The notes beneath the pieces were generated by a model, which searched no databases, was not told the origin of the DNA, and was given only the letters and a program-made list of their open reading frames with translations. From positions 186,001 to 250,000 of the forward strand of contig JANQQL010000042.1 in assembly GCA_028289345.1 (NCBI GenBank): a DNA stretch of 64,000 bases, in the 5' to 3' direction. How positions within the stretch are numbered: position 1 is the first letter of the stretch; every line of letters begins with the position of its first letter. Of the stretch, positions 50,704 through 59,255 are shown in pieces. Origin of the DNA: Planctomycetota bacterium. Its GTDB lineage: Bacteria; Planctomycetota; B15-G4; SIAN01. Position numbers and translations under genes: made by a program.

Positions 50704-52107
50704 TCAGGAAGGCTGCACGATCGGTGGTTGCACCCTCTTCTTGCGTCCGCCAATCACGTGGTAACCCTGCGCTCGATAGATCCGGATCTTGTTGGAGAGG
50801 GTCCGGGTGGTCAACCCGAGCAGCTTCGAAGCTGCCGTGCGATTGCCCTTGGTCTTCTCCAGCGTGCGCAGGATCATCTCCCGCTCCATGTCCGCCACCG
50901 TCATGCCGACGGCTTGTTGCAGCGCCCCTTCTCGTTCGTTGGAGAACTGCAGCGCCACGTGCTGCGGAAGCACCGTCTCACTTTGGTTGAGGAGCACCGC
51001 GCGATTGATCACGCTGCGCAGCTCTTCGACGTTGCCGGGCCAGTGGTACACCGTCAGCGCCGAGATCGTCTCGGGGGCGATGTTGTTGACACGGCTCACT
51101 CCATAAGCCGGAGCCTCGTGCAAGAAGCGCTTGGCGAGCAAACCGATGTCCTGCTTGCGATCGGACAGGGACGGAGTCGTCAGCGTCTGGGTCGAGATGC
51201 GGCGCAGCAAGTCCGGGCTGAAGCGGCCGAGAGCCACTTCGTCTTGGAGGTTGCGGCTGGTGGTCGAGACCACGCGCACTCGACAGTTGATGGATCGCTG
51301 ACCACCCATGCGGCGCAGCGAACCGTTCTGCATGAAGCGGTGCAAGCGATGCTGAACGTCCAGAGACAGGCTGCCGACTTCGGCGAGCACCAGAGTGCCG
51401 CCGTTGGCCAGCTCGATGCTTCCTGGCGCAGTTTCCGCGGCCCCGGGGAAAGCCCCCGGCTCGTGGCCGAACAGCTCACTTTCCTGGAGGGAGCCCTGCA
51501 GCTTGGCGCAGTTGACCACGACGAAGGGACCGTGCTTCTGAGGGCCTTGTTCGTGGAGATAACGGGCGAGCAGTCGCTTGCCAGCGCCTTGGGGGCCTCG
51601 GATCAGAGCGCCCGAGCGCTCCGTGGCCACGCGGCTGGCGCGCTCGACGAGTTCGCGGAGTCCGCGAGGCTCGGTCAACAGCGCTTCCGCGCTCTCGTGG
51701 CCGTACAGATTCTGGTGCATCCGCTCGACTTCGTTGTTCAAGCGGTAGCGGTCTTGATAACGCTGAACCACGGCGACGACGTGGCTGCGCGCCGCGGGTC
51801 GCAGAAGAACCTCGTCTCCCCAATCCACGAGGTGCTGGATCGGTTCCAGGTCTCGCGGAGCCACGTAGAGAATGCGTGGCAAGTTCGGATGGAGTGCGCG
51901 AACCTTCTCGAGAAGGTCTCGGGCGTCGACGATGGCGGGGTGGATTTCCAGCACGCAAAGCTGAACTGGCCCGGATCGTAGTAGCCGTGCCGCCTGGGCG
52001 ACATCGCGGGCTCGCAGAACGTGGTAGCCTTCCGAAGAAAGCACCTGTTCTAGCGATTCTCCTCCTGCTCCCTCCCTCTCAAGGACCAGGATACGCTCAA
52101 TGGTCAT
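50704..52107 (-). CDS. Degenerate NtrC-type (AAA+/Fis) regulator
   Basis: 467 residues: receiver-like domain (~1-120), AAA+ domain (~145-385) and Fis-type HTH (~415-450, KTKGNRTAASKLLGLTTRTL). Key residues have drifted: the receiver acceptor region reads LCVLEIHP with Glu for Asp; Walker A is GPQGAGKR; the sigma-54-contact loop is GAFPGA instead of GAFTGA; Walker B is LVLAEVG with Ala for Asp. These changes argue against phosphorylation, ATP hydrolysis and sigma-54 activation. It may be a DNA-binding repressor or anti-activator. The RTLSNKIRIYR end recalls FlbD/FleQ-type flagellar regulators, but no flagellar genes are near. A clear terminator follows. Confidence 0.88.
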   Translation of the reverse strand: MTIERILVLEREGAGGESLEQVLSSEGYHVLRARDVAQAARLLRSGPVQLCVLEIHPAIVDARDLLEKVRALHPNLPRILYVAPRDLEPIQHLVDWGDEVLLRPAARSHVVAVVQRYQDRYRLNNEVERMHQNLYGHESAEALLTEPRGLRELVERASRVATERSGALIRGPQGAGKRLLARYLHEQGPQKHGPFVVVNCAKLQGSLQESELFGHEPGAFPGAAETAPGSIELANGGTLVLAEVGSLSLDVQHRLHRFMQNGSLRRMGGQRSINCRVRVVSTTSRNLQDEVALGRFSPDLLRRISTQTLTTPSLSDRKQDIGLLAKRFLHEAPAYGVSRVNNIAPETISALTVYHWPGNVEELRSVINRAVLLNQSETVLPQHVALQFSNEREGALQQAVGMTVADMEREMILRTLEKTKGNRTAASKLLGLTTRTLSNKIRIYRAQGYHVIGGRKKRVQPPIVQPS

Positions 52108-52158
52108 TCCTTCCTCCTGTCAGACCGGCGCGTCGCCATCGTTCGGACCATGAGCGCG

Positions 52159-52183
52159 AGCGGAAAAAAGCTCCGCTTTTCTT
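52159..52183. terminator. Bidirectional terminator-like hairpin between divergent genes
   Basis: AGCGGA (52159-52164) / TCCGCT (52172-52177) with loop AAAAAGC, then TTTCTT. It sits upstream of both divergent genes, so if real it would act in a leader (attenuation) or end an unseen transcript. Tentative. Confidence 0.3.
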
Positions 52184-52294
52184 CACGTTTCGGACGATCC
52201 CATTCGGATCCCCAGGGAGGTTCCCCAGGGAGGCGGATGTGTTCACAGGTCTGAGGGCTCGGACCAGGCGTTGGAACCGTACAATCCCGCCGCG

Positions 52295-53461
52295 ATGAAC
52301 CGACCTCCACTCCCTCTACCCCCAAGTACCTCCTGGATCGACACAGACGCTGGGCTGGCTGAAGCTCTCTCTGAACTTCGCGAAGCCGGGGAGTTCGGCT
52401 TCGACACGGAGGCGGACTCGTACTACGTCTATCACATCAAGGTTTGCCTCCTTCAGATCTCGTCGCGGACCTGGAACTACCTCATCGATCCTCTTGCCGC
52501 GCTGGACCTGACGCCCTTTGGCGAGCTACTGGCAAACCCCCAGTACCGGACCGTCGTGCATGCCGGATTCAACGACGTGGGGCTGTTGCGCCACCACTAC
52601 CAGTTCGAATTTGCCAATCTGTTCGACACCATGCTCAGTGCCCAGGTGCTGGGCCTGCGACGTCCGGGGCTGGCCTCGCTCCTGAGCGAGCGGTTCCAGG
52701 TGGAGCAGAAGAAGTCCTATCAGACGTCCGACTGGCGCAAGCGGCCCCTCACCCGCGGCCAGCTTTTCTATGCGATCCAGGACACGGCCTACTTGTTGCC
52801 CCTCATGGATCAGCTGCAGCGGGAGTTGGAAGAGAAGGGACGTCGGGAGGAGGCGGAGGAGGAGTTCGAGAAACTCCTCGATTCCGGGTTCTCCGAGCGA
52901 AAGTTCGACCCCGAGACGTTCTTGCGCGCCAAGGGAGCCCGGGAACTGACTCCGCTCAGCCTTCAAGTCTTGAACGGTCTGGCTCATCACCGCGATCGAA
53001 CGGCGCGGCGACGCGATCGATCCCCGCACCTGGTTTACTCCGACCGAACTCTGGTCGAGGTGGCCCGCCGTCGGCCCCGAACTTTGGAGCAGCTGCGCCG
53101 CGTCAAAGGAGTGTCCGACCGGCAGATCGAGCGAGACGGGCCTCGACTGCTGGAAGTGATCGACCGCTCACTGCAAGAAGGACCGCTGCATCTGCCCAAG
53201 AAGCGCAAGACCACTCCTTCGGAGCCGCCGCTCAATCGTGGCCAGAAAACGTTGTTCGAGTCACTTCGGAACTGGCGGAAGAACCGAGCCAAGGAGCGAG
53301 ATGTCCAAGAATCTCGCGTGGCCACTTCCGGAACGCTGCGCGGCATTGCACGGGCTTTCCCGAAGACGCTGGACGAACTCGCGGCCGTCGACGGCATGAC
53401 GCGGTTCCGCATCAAAGAGTATGGCGAAGAGATTCTTGCGCTGATCCACCGACCGCGTTGA
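52295..53461 (+). CDS. rnd: Ribonuclease D-like 3'-5' exonuclease
   Basis: 388 residues. DEDDy exonuclease domain (~15-190): GFDTEADSYY (Asp and Glu), HAGFNDVGLLRHHY (Asp) and YAIQDTAYLLPL (Tyr...Asp). Two HRDC-like regions follow (~215-290 LSLQVLNGLAHHRD; ~315-385 TLRGIARAFPKTLDELAAVDGM), as in E. coli RNase D, which trims tRNA 3' ends. ATG 52295 is preferred to TTG 52271 because homologous sequence starts there; TACAAT lies ~10 bases upstream of it but no -35 is evident. Divergent from the regulator gene. Confidence 0.88.
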   Translation: MNRPPLPLPPSTSWIDTDAGLAEALSELREAGEFGFDTEADSYYVYHIKVCLLQISSRTWNYLIDPLAALDLTPFGELLANPQYRTVVHAGFNDVGLLRHHYQFEFANLFDTMLSAQVLGLRRPGLASLLSERFQVEQKKSYQTSDWRKRPLTRGQLFYAIQDTAYLLPLMDQLQRELEEKGRREEAEEEFEKLLDSGFSERKFDPETFLRAKGARELTPLSLQVLNGLAHHRDRTARRRDRSPHLVYSDRTLVEVARRRPRTLEQLRRVKGVSDRQIERDGPRLLEVIDRSLQEGPLHLPKKRKTTPSEPPLNRGQKTLFESLRNWRKNRAKERDVQESRVATSGTLRGIARAFPKTLDELAAVDGMTRFRIKEYGEEILALIHRPR

Positions 53462-53611
53462 ACCAGCCCGCTTGAAGCATTCCGCAAACGTCCGTTCTTG
53501 TCGACGCGAAGCCGCGCGCAAAACTTTGCAAAGAGATGCTTTGTTTGTCGTGAATCGAGGTTCACCTCGATGCACTCCGTTTCCGAAGGAAATGGCAGGA
53601 GAGCATCGAGC

Positions 53612-54874
53612 ATGCTGGCGGGAACCGCTTCCAGATCAATCACACCGACTTTGCACCAGGGATCGCCGGTATGGCTAGCCGGATATCGCGGCACGCGTCA
53701 GGTCGAATCGGTCCGCGATGAACTGAGTGCTCGGGTGGTCGTGCTGGAACAAGACGGATTGCGCATCGCCTTGGTTTCGCTCGACCTCATCGGGCTGTTC
53801 CGTGACGAGATCGAGGCCCTGCGCCAGCGCTCTGATTTTCAGGATCTCGGAATTCACCATCTGCTCGTGGCTTGCACCCACACCCACGCCGGCCCCGACA
53901 CACTGGGGCTTTGGTCGCCAGACTCAGATGGGGCGGGAGACGTCGAAGCCTACCTGGAGTTCGTCCGCAGCGAGATCGTCGAAGGCCTGGCCAGCGCTCT
54001 CGAGGACCTGGTCCCGGTGGAAGTGGAACTCGCGTCGGCTCGCACCCCCGGTTTGATCCGGGATGCGATCCCCCCCGAGGTGATCGACGACACTTTGCGT
54101 CTTTGCCACCTGCGTCGCCGCGACCGTGGAAACACCGTGGCGGTGCTGGTCAGCTGGAGCAACCACGCGGAAGTGCTCGGACCTGACAATCAGGCATTCA
54201 GTGCGGACTTCCCGGGAGTCATTCGGGAAGTGATCGAACTCTCGCTCGGCGGGTTGACGCTGTTCTTCGCGGGGTCCATCGGAGGGTTGATGACTCCGGA
54301 AGGAGTGAAAGTCCACGATCCGGAGACCGGGGAGGCGGCTCCGGAGTCGAGTCCCCGGAAGATGCGTCTCTTGGGAGAAGCGGTCGCGGGCATCGCCCTG
54401 GAAGCCTTGCAGCAGGCGGAGCCCGCCGGGGAAGCGTTGAACTTCCAGACGGTACGCTTCGGCGTTCCTATCGAGAATCGTCGCCTGCAGCACCTGGTGT
54501 CTCGTGGACGCCTTCGCCACGAGGTGCAAGAAGACAAGGATGGTTGGGTGCTCCCGACCGAGGCGTCCCTGATCCAGATTGGAGACGCACGACTCCTGGC
54601 GGTGCCTGGCGAGATCTATCCGGAGTTGGTCTTGTCGGGATTCGTCGAGGGCGAATCGGTGGCGGAGATCGTCGGTGAGCCGGTCATGGTCTTGGGACTT
54701 TGCAACGACTCCCTGGGGTACATCCTTCCCGAGAGTGGCGAGTGGCATGACTCCATCAACTCCCCCGGTCGGGAGTTCGCCGGTCGGCTGTTCCAAGCGC
54801 TCCGCACCATGGTCGAGTTTTCTGCGCTGCCCGAAGTTCCTCACCCCGAAGCTCACCGCGTCAGCGAAGCCTGA
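53612..54874 (+). CDS. Neutral/alkaline ceramidase-like domain protein
   Basis: 420 residues from ATG 53612, chosen for AGGAGAG 8 bases before it and because MLAGTASRSITPTL matches the usual start of this fold; ATG 53570 is an alternative. VACTHTHAGPDTLGLW carries the metal-binding histidines of the neutral ceramidase N-terminal domain, and SWSNHAEVLG and GSIGGLMTPEG fit the same family. It lacks the C-terminal Ig-like domain of true ceramidases and any signal peptide, so it belongs to the shorter, uncharacterised group of such hydrolases. Substrate unknown. Confidence 0.75.
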   Translation: MLAGTASRSITPTLHQGSPVWLAGYRGTRQVESVRDELSARVVVLEQDGLRIALVSLDLIGLFRDEIEALRQRSDFQDLGIHHLLVACTHTHAGPDTLGLWSPDSDGAGDVEAYLEFVRSEIVEGLASALEDLVPVEVELASARTPGLIRDAIPPEVIDDTLRLCHLRRRDRGNTVAVLVSWSNHAEVLGPDNQAFSADFPGVIREVIELSLGGLTLFFAGSIGGLMTPEGVKVHDPETGEAAPESSPRKMRLLGEAVAGIALEALQQAEPAGEALNFQTVRFGVPIENRRLQHLVSRGRLRHEVQEDKDGWVLPTEASLIQIGDARLLAVPGEIYPELVLSGFVEGESVAEIVGEPVMVLGLCNDSLGYILPESGEWHDSINSPGREFAGRLFQALRTMVEFSALPEVPHPEAHRVSEA

Positions 54875-54970
54875 GCGCCTCGCGCCGGGAGCCTGGCAGG
54901 ACCGTCCGCCGGTTTCTCTCGAAACCTTCGAGGGCGCCGGGGTTCATTGCCGTCGAGGGGCGATTCCTGG

Positions 54971-54998
54971 TTGATTCCGCGGGGATCCAAGGTATCTA
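54971..54998 (+). promoter_or_regulatory. Candidate promoter for the glmS leader
   Basis: TTGATT (54971-54976) and TATCTA (54993-54998) separated by 16 bp, resembling a sigma-70 promoter. A start near 55005 would put the ribozyme cleavage site ~55 bases into the transcript. Confidence 0.4.
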
Positions 54999-55058
54999 CC
55001 CTGCCATTCGACAGCCCGTGCGGGCTGCCGAATCACGAAGAGAGGACCGAATTCCCTA

Positions 55059-55275
55059 GCGCCAGCCCCTGGGTTCCAGGGGGACGAGGTGGGGGTGATC
55101 GAAATGGCCGATCGCCATTCGGCGATGGGCCCTGGCAACACGCGGGCGACGAAGAGCCAAAGCTCCCGCACTCGCGACTTGCCAGGATCGGCGGATGCCC
55201 CCGAGGCCCGACCGGGGTCTCGAACGCTTGGGTGTTGAGCCCCAAGCGTTTGCCGGTCACCACAAAACCCGGGAG
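55059..55275 (+). ncRNA. Candidate glmS ribozyme
   Basis: Directly upstream of glmS. The elements occur in the order known for this GlcN6P-activated self-cleaving RNA: A^GCGCC (predicted cleavage before G55059), a P1 helix CCCCTGG-GTT-CCAGGGG (55066-55082), GACGAGG, TGGGGG (P2 5' arm), TGATCGA, then ATCGGCGGATG followed by CCCCC (P2 3' arm, ~55186-55203). Between ATCGA and ATCGGCGG is an insertion of about 85 bases with its own stems (ATCGCC/GGCGAT; CCTGGCAA/TTGCCAGG; GCGGG/CCCGC). Downstream, AACGCTTGGG/CCCAAGCGTT would be a peripheral helix (P3/P4 position). Known family role: when GlcN6P is abundant the mRNA cuts itself and GlmS synthesis falls. The exact 3' end is approximate. Confidence 0.68.
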
Positions 55276-55463
55276 CAATTCCGGGGACAAAGGGTGACCT
55301 GACCGGAGCACACGAAAGACTGTCTTTTTTTCCCAAGAGAAGACGGTGCCAGCTCTTCGCCGACACTGAGGTAGAGCCCGGGTCTTGGAGCGGATCCTCG
55401 GGAGGGCCGTTGTGTCCTGCCGTGCGCCGCTCGTGGTCCGGCCAATTCGAGGCGAGCAGCGCT

Positions 55464-57284
55464 ATGTGTGGAATCGTCGGCATCATCGCCGCGGAGCAAG
55501 ATGTCTCCGCAGATCTGGTTCGCGGGATCACCCGTTTGGAGTACCGCGGCTACGACTCTTGCGGGATTGCCCTCAAGAACGGCAGTGGCATCGTCATCAA
55601 CAAAGAGATTGGCGGACCGACCAAACTCGGCTCCGACGGCTTCTTCGAAGGGTTGTCCGGTTCCCAAGGAATCGCTCACACCCGCTGGGCCACCCATGGC
55701 GGTGTCAGCAAGTCCAACGCCCACCCTCATCTCAGCTCCGATGGCAGCGTGGCGATCGTCCACAACGGGGTCTTGACCAACTACCGAGAGATCCGCGATC
55801 GGTTGATCGAGGATGGCGTCTCGTTTCAGTCGGAAACCGACAGCGAAATCTCGGCGAACCTGATCGCTCAGGAATTGCACGGAGAGGGCGACATTCGGGA
55901 CGCGGTGCTGCGGGCTGCTCGCCAACTTCGCGGCACTTACGCCATTGCCATCATGGTGGAGTCCGATCCGAATCGCCTTTGGGCCATCCGGCAAGAGAGC
56001 CCGCTGGTCGTTGGGTTCGCCAAAGACCGAGTGATCGTGGCGTCGGATCCGATGGCGCTCGCCAGCGGCTGTGACGCCTTGGTCCACGTGGAAGATGGGG
56101 AGTTCGTCGAGATCACTCCGAACTCGTGCAAGATTCTGCGCATCGCCGACGGGGAAGAGGTGGAGCGCGAAAAAACTCCGATCACCGGCATGCTGGAAGA
56201 TCCGGAGCTCGGCCAATACCCCCATTACATGGCCAAAGAAATGGCGGAGAGTTCCGACGCCTTGCGCGCCGCCCTCGCTTTGCCTCTCGAGGTGGTGGAT
56301 GCCGCCGCCGAAGAGCTGATCAATGCTCGCCGGGCGTTCCTGACCGGCATGGGGACGGCGTACCACATGGCCTATTTTGGCCATCACTTGTTGGCATCCT
56401 TGGCCAAGGTGTACTGTCCCGTGGTGACCTCAGACGAGTTGCCGAGCGTGGTGACGTTTGAGCAAGGGGACGCGGTGCTCGGGGTTTCCCAGTCGGGGGA
56501 GACCTACGACACTCTTCGAGCACTTCGCACCGCCCACGCCGCGGGTGCGCGAACCCTGGCGGTTTGCAACGTGCAGAACTCTTCGATGGCGCGACAGGTG
56601 GACCGCCTCTTGTTCCAGGGAGCAGGGGCCGAGGTGGCCGTGTTGGCCACGAAGAGCGCGATGTCCCAGTCGTTCGTCCTCGCCCGGGTGGCACTCCAGG
56701 CGGGCCGCAAGAACGGCAACCTCACCGTCGAACAACACGCGGCGTTCGAAAAGGAACTTCAGGAACTTCCGGCGGTGATCGAGGAGTGGCGCGAGCGAAT
56801 CGATCAGGAAAGCCGCGAAGCGGCGGTTCGCTTCCTCGGACTCGAAAAGTGGTTCTTTTTAGGACGAGGTCTCTATGCGCCGGTGGCGTTGGAGGGGGCT
56901 CTGAAGTTCAAGGAAGTCACCTATCGCCACGCCGAGGGGATGGCGGCCGGCTTCTTGAAGCACGGCACGATCTCCCTGATCGACCCCGAGATGGGAACCG
57001 CGATGTTCCTGCCGCCGGCGGCGGAGGAGGAGCTGCGCCAACTCACCATGACCGCGCTGGAAGAGGTGCGCAGTCGAGGAGGTCCCATGCTGGCGGTGGG
57101 ATCCTTGGAGGACAGCGAACGTCAGCAGGTCGACGCCTGCATCACGACGCCGGGCAAAAGCCTGTTGACCGATGGCTTCTTGCAGATCTTGGCCGGACAG
57201 TACTTGGCGTATCACACCGCGCGAGCTTTGGGCAGGGACGTCGATCGGCCGCGCGCGCTGGCAAAGTCGGTGACCGTTCCCTGA
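55464..57284 (+). CDS. glmS: Glutamine-fructose-6-phosphate aminotransferase
   Basis: 606 residues, full length. ATG 55464 places the N-terminal nucleophile as Cys2 (MCGIVGIIA) after Met removal; an upstream GTG at 55410 would bury it. Glutaminase domain ~1-230 (RLEYRGYDSCGIA; HTRWATHGG; HNGVLTNY), isomerase domain with two SIS repeats ~280-600 (GMGTAYHMAYFG; GVSQSGETYDTLRAL; PVALEGALKFKEVTY), and the C-terminal RALAKSVTVP that closes over the active site. Makes glucosamine-6-phosphate for peptidoglycan and LPS. Preceded by the ribozyme candidate, so expression is probably feedback-controlled by its product. Confidence 0.97.
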   Translation: MCGIVGIIAAEQDVSADLVRGITRLEYRGYDSCGIALKNGSGIVINKEIGGPTKLGSDGFFEGLSGSQGIAHTRWATHGGVSKSNAHPHLSSDGSVAIVHNGVLTNYREIRDRLIEDGVSFQSETDSEISANLIAQELHGEGDIRDAVLRAARQLRGTYAIAIMVESDPNRLWAIRQESPLVVGFAKDRVIVASDPMALASGCDALVHVEDGEFVEITPNSCKILRIADGEEVEREKTPITGMLEDPELGQYPHYMAKEMAESSDALRAALALPLEVVDAAAEELINARRAFLTGMGTAYHMAYFGHHLLASLAKVYCPVVTSDELPSVVTFEQGDAVLGVSQSGETYDTLRALRTAHAAGARTLAVCNVQNSSMARQVDRLLFQGAGAEVAVLATKSAMSQSFVLARVALQAGRKNGNLTVEQHAAFEKELQELPAVIEEWRERIDQESREAAVRFLGLEKWFFLGRGLYAPVALEGALKFKEVTYRHAEGMAAGFLKHGTISLIDPEMGTAMFLPPAAEEELRQLTMTALEEVRSRGGPMLAVGSLEDSERQQVDACITTPGKSLLTDGFLQILAGQYLAYHTARALGRDVDRPRALAKSVTVP

Positions 57285-57326
57285 CCGATCGGCGGTGCGG
57301 CCTTGGCGATTCCTCGATGGGGTGAC

Positions 57327-57770
57327 TCAGTCGCCCGGCGAAGAGCCTTGCGTGGGCGAGTCTTGGTCGGGTGGTTCAGACCGGAATCGATCGAGCGCCG
57401 GCTGAAAATCGGGAACCAAGCTCGAGTCGTACTGCATGGTTCCCGACTCCACTTCTTCGGCAAGGGCCGCACAGCGCTGGCGCAGATCGCCAATGTCGAG
57501 TCCCAAAGAGTCGTCGGGAACCTCGCCGAAGATCTCGCCGGCGCGACGAAACAGTTTCAGCGCTCCGCGACGGTTGTCGTTGCCGCGGTGGTAGAAGCCG
57601 ACCGCCAGCTGGATCAGCGCCTGAAGCGTGCGTTTGACCGTTCCGACTTCGTCGAACCAAAGCTCTTCCCAAGCGTCATGGGCGTCATGGAACTCGCCGG
57701 CCTGAAACAGCTCCATTCCTTGCCGGAAATGGGGGCTCCGATGGGGGGGGACCGTCAGATCGTCGTTCAA
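57327..57770 (-). CDS. DUF309-family protein
   Basis: 147 residues. The DUF309 motif is clear: FRQGMELFQAGEFHDAHDAWEELW with the conserved His-Asp/Glu and Trp, then LQALIQLAVGFYHRGNDNRRGALKLF. All-helical, function unknown. Its start overlaps the stop of the RNase HII-like gene in ATGA, so it is translationally coupled to it. Confidence 0.85.
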   Translation of the reverse strand: MNDDLTVPPHRSPHFRQGMELFQAGEFHDAHDAWEELWFDEVGTVKRTLQALIQLAVGFYHRGNDNRRGALKLFRRAGEIFGEVPDDSLGLDIGDLRQRCAALAEEVESGTMQYDSSLVPDFQPALDRFRSEPPDQDSPTQGSSPGD

Positions 57771-58720
57771 AGGATGCGCACCATTTTCTGACGCTGTTGA
57801 GGAGTGAGGAGTTCTGCTAACTCGTCCAAGTAGCGCGCCGCATCTTGAGGATAGCCTGCGGTCGCGCGGAGGCCGGGTTTGCGTTTGGCGAAGTGTCCGT
57901 TCATGCGGCGCAAGAACAGCTCCCGCACGTACTTGGCTCCCATGCTGGCGAGAGCCACGGGCAAGTGGAGACTGTCGCTCTTCACTTCAAACGAGATGCG
58001 AACCGTCCGGTGCTTCTCACGAACGCGGTAAGACGATCGTTGTCGGTTTTCCTCTTCGATGGCCAAAGGAGCGAAGGGGAACAAGGAGGCCAGGAACGAA
58101 GAGTAGTAGCGCCGTCCGCCGAGTCGGTCGATCCGAAAGTCGAGGTCTCGGGAGGGACTCCGGGACAGCCTGTCGCGCATGAGCGCGGCAACGAAATCCA
58201 AGTGACTCGCGGCTTTGTTCCCGGTTCTCTGGAACGAGGCATTCAGACGAGTTTCCAGGAGGGGAACGATCGAGAATTGAAGGAGATTGAGGCCGGCGGC
58301 TTTCAGCTCGGTGCACACCGCTCGACGCGAACGGTCCAAAGCTTCTTGTGAGACTTCGACGGGCAGTTCCTCCTTCGCCGGCGAACGTCGATACCAGGGG
58401 GGCAGAGCGCCGGGGTCCGAGCCTTCCCACAAGTCTTCGAGAGTCTTTGCGGGCAAGTCGTTCTTCCCGGGAAAGAATGACAGAACGCCGTGTTCCAATC
58501 GTCCGAGCTGCCGTCCTTCGAACACCGCTTTGCTGTCGTTCACCGCAATCCGTGGGTCGCCCGGAGCCGCCGTCCGAGTCACCAAGCGATCCAGCTCCGT
58601 CCACCAATCCGGGCCGAAGGAGCGGCGAGGTTCGAACACCGTGACCCCAAAGACGAGGGGGCCGAGGGTGGGGCCGTAACCGGCCTCGTCGATCCCGATC
58701 ACCAGGGGGAAAGGCTTCAC
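57767..58720 (-). CDS. Divergent RNase HII-like protein
   Basis: 317 residues, longer than RNase HII (~200). The N-terminus VIGIDEAGYGPTLGPLVFGV aligns with the GxDExGRGxxxGP motif of RNase HII, keeping Asp11-Glu12 but replacing the Arg of GRG (which senses the RNA-DNA junction) by Tyr; VNDSKAVF matches DSKKL. Further Asp residues that could complete the active site occur at HLDFVAAL and in a DLDFRIDRLGG segment. Known as an uncharacterised family in some bacterial phyla. Could cleave RNA in hybrids with altered specificity. Followed by the coupled DUF309 gene. Confidence 0.72.
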   Translation of the reverse strand: MKPFPLVIGIDEAGYGPTLGPLVFGVTVFEPRRSFGPDWWTELDRLVTRTAAPGDPRIAVNDSKAVFEGRQLGRLEHGVLSFFPGKNDLPAKTLEDLWEGSDPGALPPWYRRSPAKEELPVEVSQEALDRSRRAVCTELKAAGLNLLQFSIVPLLETRLNASFQRTGNKAASHLDFVAALMRDRLSRSPSRDLDFRIDRLGGRRYYSSFLASLFPFAPLAIEEENRQRSSYRVREKHRTVRISFEVKSDSLHLPVALASMGAKYVRELFLRRMNGHFAKRKPGLRATAGYPQDAARYLDELAELLTPQQRQKMVRIL

Positions 58721-58871
58721 GGCCGAGCCGCCGGGCCGGACGAGTTGGGGCGCGCTGCGCGGACGGAGGGCCCCGCGCCAACGGCGGCCACCGGGGACGG
58801 GCTGGTCGAGGCAGTGGAGAGCTTCATGCGAGGGGCTAGCTGGCCGATAGAGGGAATGGAGGTGTCATCCC

Positions 58872-59255
58872 ATGAAAGTACTGATCGCGGACATCGAAAC
58901 CGAGACCCAGGACCGGGTTCAAGTTGGCCTCGAGTCTTTTCGCGGAGTCGAAGTCGAGACCGCGAAGGGCACGGTGGCTCTGGACCGGATCCGCATGGGG
59001 CAGTTCGACTGTGTCTTTGCCGGGGTCGGCACTGGTCCCGACGGGGATGAGGAATTCGCGCGGCTTCTCGAGGGCGAAAGTGAAGCCCTGGTCGTCGCGG
59101 TCGGTGGGGAGCCTGCGATTCAGAAGGTGAAAGACTCGGATGCGCGCCGTCAGGTCTTTGCTTTCTTGCAGTCGCCGGTCGAACCGGTGGAGCTCTATCG
59201 GACCGTGTCGCGCGTCATGCAGCGCAGTTCGGATCAGGCCGTCAGCTCCTCCTGA
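58872..59255 (+). CDS. Receiver-like protein lacking the phospho-acceptor
   Basis: 127 residues with the size and beta-alpha pattern of a CheY-type receiver (MKVLIADIETETQDRVQVGL; FDCVFAGVGTGPDGDEEFARLL; ALVVAVGG; VFAFLQSPVEPVELYRTV with Ser before Pro where Lys-Pro is usual). The acceptor Asp normally at the end of strand 3 (LLDxxMP) is replaced in VFAGVGT, so phosphorylation at the standard site is impossible. GGAGGTG precedes the ATG. Stand-alone; no kinase nearby. Confidence 0.7.
   Translation: MKVLIADIETETQDRVQVGLESFRGVEVETAKGTVALDRIRMGQFDCVFAGVGTGPDGDEEFARLLEGESEALVVAVGGEPAIQKVKDSDARRQVFAFLQSPVEPVELYRTVSRVMQRSSDQAVSSS

Larger units (their letters stand above)
54875..55463. other. Long leader region of glmS
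   Basis: 589 bases between the ceramidase-like gene and glmS without a protein-coding frame of merit. Contains a candidate promoter (54971-54998), the glmS ribozyme candidate (55059 to ~55275), and a U-rich stretch TGTCTTTTTTTCCC near 55320 that may add a weak terminator or attenuator before the glmS start. Confidence 0.6.
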
